A DNA stretch of 15,448 nucleotides from Halobacteriales archaeon QS_9_67_15. GTDB lineage: Archaea > Halobacteriota > Halobacteria > Halobacteriales > Haloarculaceae. The notes under the pieces are model-generated. The model was not told the DNA's origin, searched no databases, and saw nothing but the letters and a program-made list of their open reading frames with translations. Shown piece after piece: positions 12,519-15,448 of the stretch. The stretch covers positions 1 to 15,448 of the forward strand of contig PXSD01000021.1 of the NCBI GenBank assembly GCA_003023165.1. Direction: 5' to 3'. The translations under genes were made by a program, and so were the position numbers. How positions within the stretch are numbered: position 1 is the stretch's first letter; each line of letters begins with the position of its first letter.

Positions 12519-14556
12519 CTGCTGTGTCATCGACGAGGTCCACCTGCTCGACTCCGAGAAGCGCGGCTCCGTCCTGGAGGTGACGGTCTCGCGGCTGCGC
12601 CGACTGTGTGACCCCCGTGTGGTCGCCCTCTCTGCGACGATGCCGAACGTCGACGACGTGGCCGGGTGGCTCGACGCCCCCGCCGACAACACCTTCGCGT
12701 TCGGCGACGACTACCGCCCCGTCCCGCTCCACGCCGACGTGCGCACCTACACTCACGGCGACAACGCCTTCGCCGACAAGTACCGCCGGCTCTACCGCGC
12801 GCTCGATATCGCAGAGCCACACATCCGCGACGAGGGGCAGGCGCTCGTGTTCGTTTCCTCGCGCCAGGATACCGTCCAGGCCGCCAAGAAAGCCCGCGAC
12901 GAAATCGTCGAGCGGGACATCCCGATAGGTGCCCGCGGCGACTACGACTTCCACAACGACGCCTCGGAGCTTTCGAACGACACGCTGCGCCAGTCCGTCC
13001 TCGACGGCGTCGGCTTCCACCACGCCGGCCTCTCGAAAGACGACAAGGGACTCGTCGAACAGTGGTTCAAAGAGGGCAAGCTCCAACTCCTCTTCTCTAC
13101 CTCGACGCTCGCGTGGGGCGTGAACCTCCCCGCCCGCTGCGTCGTCATCCGCGACACCAAGCTCCACGACCCGCTGGAGGGGGAAGTGGACATGAGCCCG
13201 CTCGACGTGCTCCAGATGCTCGGGCGCGCGGGCCGACCGGGGTACGACGACAAGGGCTACGCCTGGGTCGTCTGTGACTCCTCGGACGCCGACAGGTACC
13301 GGACCCTCCTCCGGGAGGGCAAGGAGATCGAGTCGCGGCTCGCGGAGGACTTGGACGCCCACCTCAACGCCGAGATCGCCCTGGGGACGATCGGCGACAT
13401 CGAGGACGTGATGGACTGGTTAGAGACTACCTTCTACTACGTCCGCGCCCGGAGCGCCCCCGACGAGTACGCCTCCGAGAGCGCGCTCCGCGAGCGGGTC
13501 AGCGAGACTCTACGGTCGCTGGTCGCCCGCGGGTTCGTCGAGCGCGAGGACATGCGCCTCGAACCCACACCATTGGGCCGCCTCGCCTCGAAGTTTTACC
13601 TCCGCCTCGACACCGCGCGGGAGTTCGCAGACCTCGCGGAACGGGCCGAGGGCGAGACGCGAAGCATTGAACCTTCGAGTAACGCGGAGCGAAGCTCCGC
13701 GGACCGTTCGAGCGGGCGGCGCCCGCGAGAAGGCGGGGGGCAAAGCGACTCGCGAGGACGAGACGGCCTCGACCAGGACGTCATCCTGCGAGCGATCGCG
13801 ACCGCGGCCGAGTTCGACAGCGTCACCGCTCGCTCGGACGAGCGCGACGCCGTCGCGGCAGTCCTCGGCGAAACCGACGGTCTCGACCCCGGCGGCCGGA
13901 AGGTGCTCGCCATCCTCGAATCGCGGATGCGCGGGACGACGCCGAGCGAACTCAAAAGCGACGCGTGGGTCATCACCCAGAACGCGCTCCGCCTGCTCGC
14001 CGCGCTCCGGGCCTTCCTCGAGCGGCTGGCCGGTGCCGGCGCCGCCAACGTCGCCTGTCGCATCGAGGCCCGCATCGAGAACGGCATCAGCGACGGCGCG
14101 GTCGGCCTGACGGCCATCGACGGCGTCGGGTCGGGCCGCGCCAGCAAACTCGCCGCCGAGGGGATCAAGACGCCCGCAGAGGTCCTCGACGCGGGTGTCT
14201 CCGGTCTCTCCGCCGCCGGACTCGCCGAAGGCGTCGCCGAGCGCGTGGTCGACAGCGCCGACGACCTCCCGAACGTCGTCGTCGAGTGGGGCGACTTCCC
14301 CGACAGCGTCGCCGCCGGCGAGAACGACATGCGGGAGGCCACCGTCCGCAACGTCGGCGGCGACGCCCGCGCGGGCCTGCGCGTCACAGTCAACGATGTC
14401 GAGATGACGGCGAAGAACCGCTATCTCGGCGAGGCGACCCTGCCAGTCGGCGTCTTCGGCGGCGATGCCGAGAAACTCGAGTACGCCGTCGAGGTCACGT
14501 TCCCCGACCTGCCGCTCCACCCGGTCGTCGAAACGCGCTCGGTCCGCGTCGAGTGA
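12049..14556 (+). CDS. Ski2-type superfamily 2 helicase, Hel308/Brr2-like, with C-terminal Sec63-like region
   Basis: ATP-dependent 3'-5' nucleic-acid helicase family. Motifs in the 835-residue product: PTASGKT (Walker A, 61-67), APLRALTNE (88-96), TPEKAD (134-139), DEVH (162-165), SAT (195-197), VGFHHAGLSKDD (321-332), FSTSTLAWGVNLPA (349-362) and QMLGRAGRPGYD (389-400). A winged-helix/ratchet region follows (about 430-670), then a helix-hairpin-helix (LTAIDGVGSGRASKLAAEGI, 687-706), and an Ig/FN3-like beta domain (about 741-835), as in Sec63-type tails. This tail, and DEVH rather than the classical Hel308 DEIH, make it closer to Brr2/ASCC3-like archaeal paralogues; a Hel308 role in fork repair is possible but unproven. 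The ATG at 12049 follows the likely MATE end by about 63 nt; no clear promoter is seen. About 38 extra residues (537-574) are inserted in the winged-helix/ratchet part. Confidence 0.9.
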   Translation: MSTGAPASIVSSHADGETELAVSEVLPDYADAFPFERFNAMQCAVLPALLDSEENVVVSAPTASGKTALAEVAICEAIEADGTALFLAPLRALTNEKESEWERFEALGYSVYVVTGERDLNPRRAERADILVMTPEKADSATRKHDSPRYSFITDVDCCVIDEVHLLDSEKRGSVLEVTVSRLRRLCDPRVVALSATMPNVDDVAGWLDAPADNTFAFGDDYRPVPLHADVRTYTHGDNAFADKYRRLYRALDIAEPHIRDEGQALVFVSSRQDTVQAAKKARDEIVERDIPIGARGDYDFHNDASELSNDTLRQSVLDGVGFHHAGLSKDDKGLVEQWFKEGKLQLLFSTSTLAWGVNLPARCVVIRDTKLHDPLEGEVDMSPLDVLQMLGRAGRPGYDDKGYAWVVCDSSDADRYRTLLREGKEIESRLAEDLDAHLNAEIALGTIGDIEDVMDWLETTFYYVRARSAPDEYASESALRERVSETLRSLVARGFVEREDMRLEPTPLGRLASKFYLRLDTAREFADLAERAEGETRSIEPSSNAERSSADRSSGRRPREGGGQSDSRGRDGLDQDVILRAIATAAEFDSVTARSDERDAVAAVLGETDGLDPGGRKVLAILESRMRGTTPSELKSDAWVITQNALRLLAALRAFLERLAGAGAANVACRIEARIENGISDGAVGLTAIDGVGSGRASKLAAEGIKTPAEVLDAGVSGLSAAGLAEGVAERVVDSADDLPNVVVEWGDFPDSVAAGENDMREATVRNVGGDARAGLRVTVNDVEMTAKNRYLGEATLPVGVFGGDAEKLEYAVEVTFPDLPLHPVVETRSVRVE
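13657..13773 (+). repeat. Hairpin-rich in-frame insertion in the helicase gene
   Basis: The segment encodes a Ser/Arg/Gly-rich run (about residues 537-575) between conserved AREFADLAERAE and DVILRAIATAAEFDSV. Relatives, as I recall them, have a much shorter link here. The DNA contains CGCGGAGC-GAA-GCTCCGCG (13683-13701; perfect 8-bp stem, GAA loop) and GCGGGC-GGC-GCCCGC (13712-13726). Positions 13686-13715 are nearly identical to the E2 linker segment on the minus strand at 2949-2977. Confidence 0.7.
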
Positions 14557-14638
14557 CTCGGCTGTCCGTCCCGACCGGGCGCTACCGGATCGGTCGGCGG
14601 TCGCATGCCATTCACTCCTCGAACGCTACCGGAAGTAA

Positions 14639-14695
14639 ACGTCTTAAAACCGGCTTTTAAAAACTCTCCGCTGTTTTGCGCCGGTTTTAAAACGT
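14639..14695. repeat. AT-rich inverted repeat downstream of the helicase
   Basis: ACGTCTTAAAACCGGC (14639-14654) is matched inversely by GCCGGTTTTAAAACGT (14680-14695), 15 of 16 positions. A further CTTTTAAAA lies between the arms. It is strikingly AT-rich in a GC-rich neighbourhood. It could be a terminator region for the helicase, an operator, or a promoter cluster. The rest of the 270-bp gap up to the next promoter shows only small hairpins. Confidence 0.5.
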
Positions 14696-14782
14696 CCGGC
14701 GGTCGCGTGAAAGGTCCCGTCGGGAGTCACTAATTCGGGCAATCCCCGTCAAACGACGCGAAATCGCGCTAGCCGTCTGCCC

Positions 14783-14789
14783 TTTATAT
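14783..14789 (+). promoter_or_regulatory. TATA-box promoter of the 82-residue membrane protein gene
   Basis: TTTATAT lies 38-44 nt upstream of the ATG at 14827. Transcription would start near 14812, and GGTGA at 14816-14820 is a plausible ribosome binding site 6 nt before the start. Confidence 0.6.
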
Positions 14790-14826
14790 GGGGTAGTGGA
14801 TGCATGTGGGTAGTAGGTGACAGCCG

Positions 14827-15075
14827 ATGTCGAGTGCCTCCCCATTCCGCCAGTCCGCCCGCGAGCTCCCGTCCGTCGACGGCGTACAGAAACTCCAGTC
14901 TTTGGTCGTCTGCTCGGCACAATTCGCCGCCTTCTGGTCAGCCGTCCTGCTCCCGTTCGCCGTGCTCGGGTTCGTCGTGTCAGGTACGGCCGCAACGCAG
15001 ACGCCGCTGTTCGTCGCACTCCTCCTCGCGAACCTCGTCGCGCTCCGGATCGGCCACGGATACAACCGCGCCTGA
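14827..15075 (+). CDS. Small uncharacterised membrane protein with two predicted helices
   Basis: I do not recognise a named function. The 82-residue product has a hydrophilic N-terminus (1-24) and two hydrophobic segments at about 25-52 and 59-74, joined by a short Thr/Gln loop, and ends in the basic GHGYNRA. A TATA box and a GGTGA ribosome binding site support the start. Third-position G/C bias supports coding, and the alternative frames lack that character. The TGA stop is the first codon of a palindromic element, as for the PhoX-like gene. No partner gene is adjacent: the helicase lies upstream with its own terminator-like region. Confidence 0.75.
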   Translation: MSSASPFRQSARELPSVDGVQKLQSLVVCSAQFAAFWSAVLLPFAVLGFVVSGTAATQTPLFVALLLANLVALRIGHGYNRA

Positions 15076-15157
15076 TACTGCCGGCTGTAAATCTGTCACG
15101 AATTTCGCCGCCTCGGGGGCGGCGAATATCTTCACGAAGTTACAGCCGGCAGTATGA
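15073..15157 (+). repeat. 85-bp imperfect palindrome, copy C (family 2)
   Basis: ATACTGCCGGCTGTAA (15075-15090) is perfectly inverted as TTACAGCCGGCAGTAT (15140-15155). An inner perfect hairpin, TTCGCCGCC/GGCGGCGAA, forms the tip. The ends TGATAC and GTATGA match the family 1 elements, while the seven bases between ATAC and TGTA differ. It starts at the TGA stop of the 82-residue gene. Confidence 0.75.
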
Positions 15158-15176
15158 GCCTGCGGCTGACTACCAT

Positions 15177-15262
15177 TCATACGGATTATTGTAGATTATT
15201 TCCGGATAGGGCCGACTCCGGGGTCGGCGCGTACCGGTAAATCGCTACAATAATCCGTATCA
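15177..15262 (-). repeat. 86-bp imperfect palindrome, copy B (family 1)
   Basis: ATACGGATTATTGTAG occurs at both ends in inverse orientation (perfect). Read on the minus strand it starts TGATACGG, contains TACCGGTACGCGCCG and CTATCCGG, and ends GTATGA, like copy A at 8494-8575. It lies 19 bp from copy C, and its other edge touches the HAD gene remnant. Confidence 0.8.
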
Positions 15263-15448
15263 CGGCCTCACCGACCGAGCCCTCCACCTCGGCGTGCTCA
15301 GTGACATCGACACAGACGAGGGCCAGCGCATCCTCGATACCTTCGGCGTATACGATGTATTCGATTCGATCACGACCTCGGAGGGGGTCGACGCACGAAG
15401 CCCGACCCGGCGATGTTCGAGCAGGTCGTCGAGACGGCGGCCGTCGCC
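15261..15448 (+). pseudogene. HAD-superfamily hydrolase remnant, 5'-truncated and frameshifted, runs off right edge
   Basis: The first frame reads HGLTDRALHLGVLSDIDTDE and then GQRILDTFGVYDVFDSITTSEGV, a clear haloacid-dehalogenase-type core with motif II in VLSD. The frame then breaks, and a second frame (from 15395) continues TKPDPAMFEQVVETAAVA, containing the motif III lysine in KPDP. One base is missing near 15390-15395. The N-terminal half with motif I (DxDGT) is absent: the recognisable sequence begins at the border of palindrome B. No start codon or promoter is visible. I infer a decayed fragment, possibly cut when the palindrome or a rearrangement arrived; an assembly or sequencing error could explain the frameshift but not the missing 5' half. 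Confidence 0.7.

Noticed and set aside
12519..13362. Minus-strand frame antisense to the helicase motifs
   Set aside because: It is a shadow of the helicase coding strand; the plus strand carries complete SF2 motifs.
14700..14780. Small RNA or tRNA gene between the AT-rich repeat and the next promoter
   Set aside because: Only small hairpins (for example GCG-AAAT-CGC) are visible; no cloverleaf, no CCA or T-loop motif, and no terminator.

Overview
The window is chromosomal DNA from a haloarchaeon (class Halobacteria). The evidence is high GC with strong G/C third positions, acidic proteins, a twin-arginine signal peptide, archaeal TATA-type promoters close to start codons, and protein families typical of the group. 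No rRNA, tRNA or CRISPR array was found.

Left part (1-5310): a lipoate-dependent 2-oxoacid dehydrogenase locus. E1-alpha, E1-beta and E2 form a tight minus-strand operon (5255 down to 1408). The E3 gene lpdA (518 down to the left edge) is on the same strand but has its own promoter. It is separated from the operon by an opposite-strand gene for a four-helix membrane protein (730-1368).

Middle part (5310-9730): a stretch without a recognisable gene, an unrecognised 137-residue protein, a Tat-exported PhoX/DUF839 phosphatase-like protein (6493-8496), and lipA (minus, 9729-8752). LipA makes the lipoyl group that the E2 protein needs, so it fits functionally with the left part.

Right part (9730-15448): a 389-bp non-coding element bounded by a perfect 20-bp inverted repeat (9869-10257), a MATE efflux gene that seems to have lost its stop codon by a 1-base insertion, a Ski2-type (Hel308/Brr2-like) helicase, a small two-helix membrane protein, two palindromic elements, and a decayed fragment of a HAD hydrolase gene at the right edge.

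The most unusual content is repeated DNA that ordinary annotation would miss. First, low-complexity, hairpin-rich segments are inserted in frame into three conserved genes (E2 twice, lipA, helicase). The E2 linker and the helicase share an almost identical 29-30 nt stretch read in the same frame. Many units have the form stem-GNA-stem, and the same units fill the 389-bp intergenic element. Second, three 82-86 bp imperfect palindromes share the layout TGATAC-N7-TGT(A/T) at one end and a related inverted arm ending in ATGA at the other. The N7 part differs between families but stays matched between the two arms. Two of the three begin exactly at a gene's TGA stop codon.
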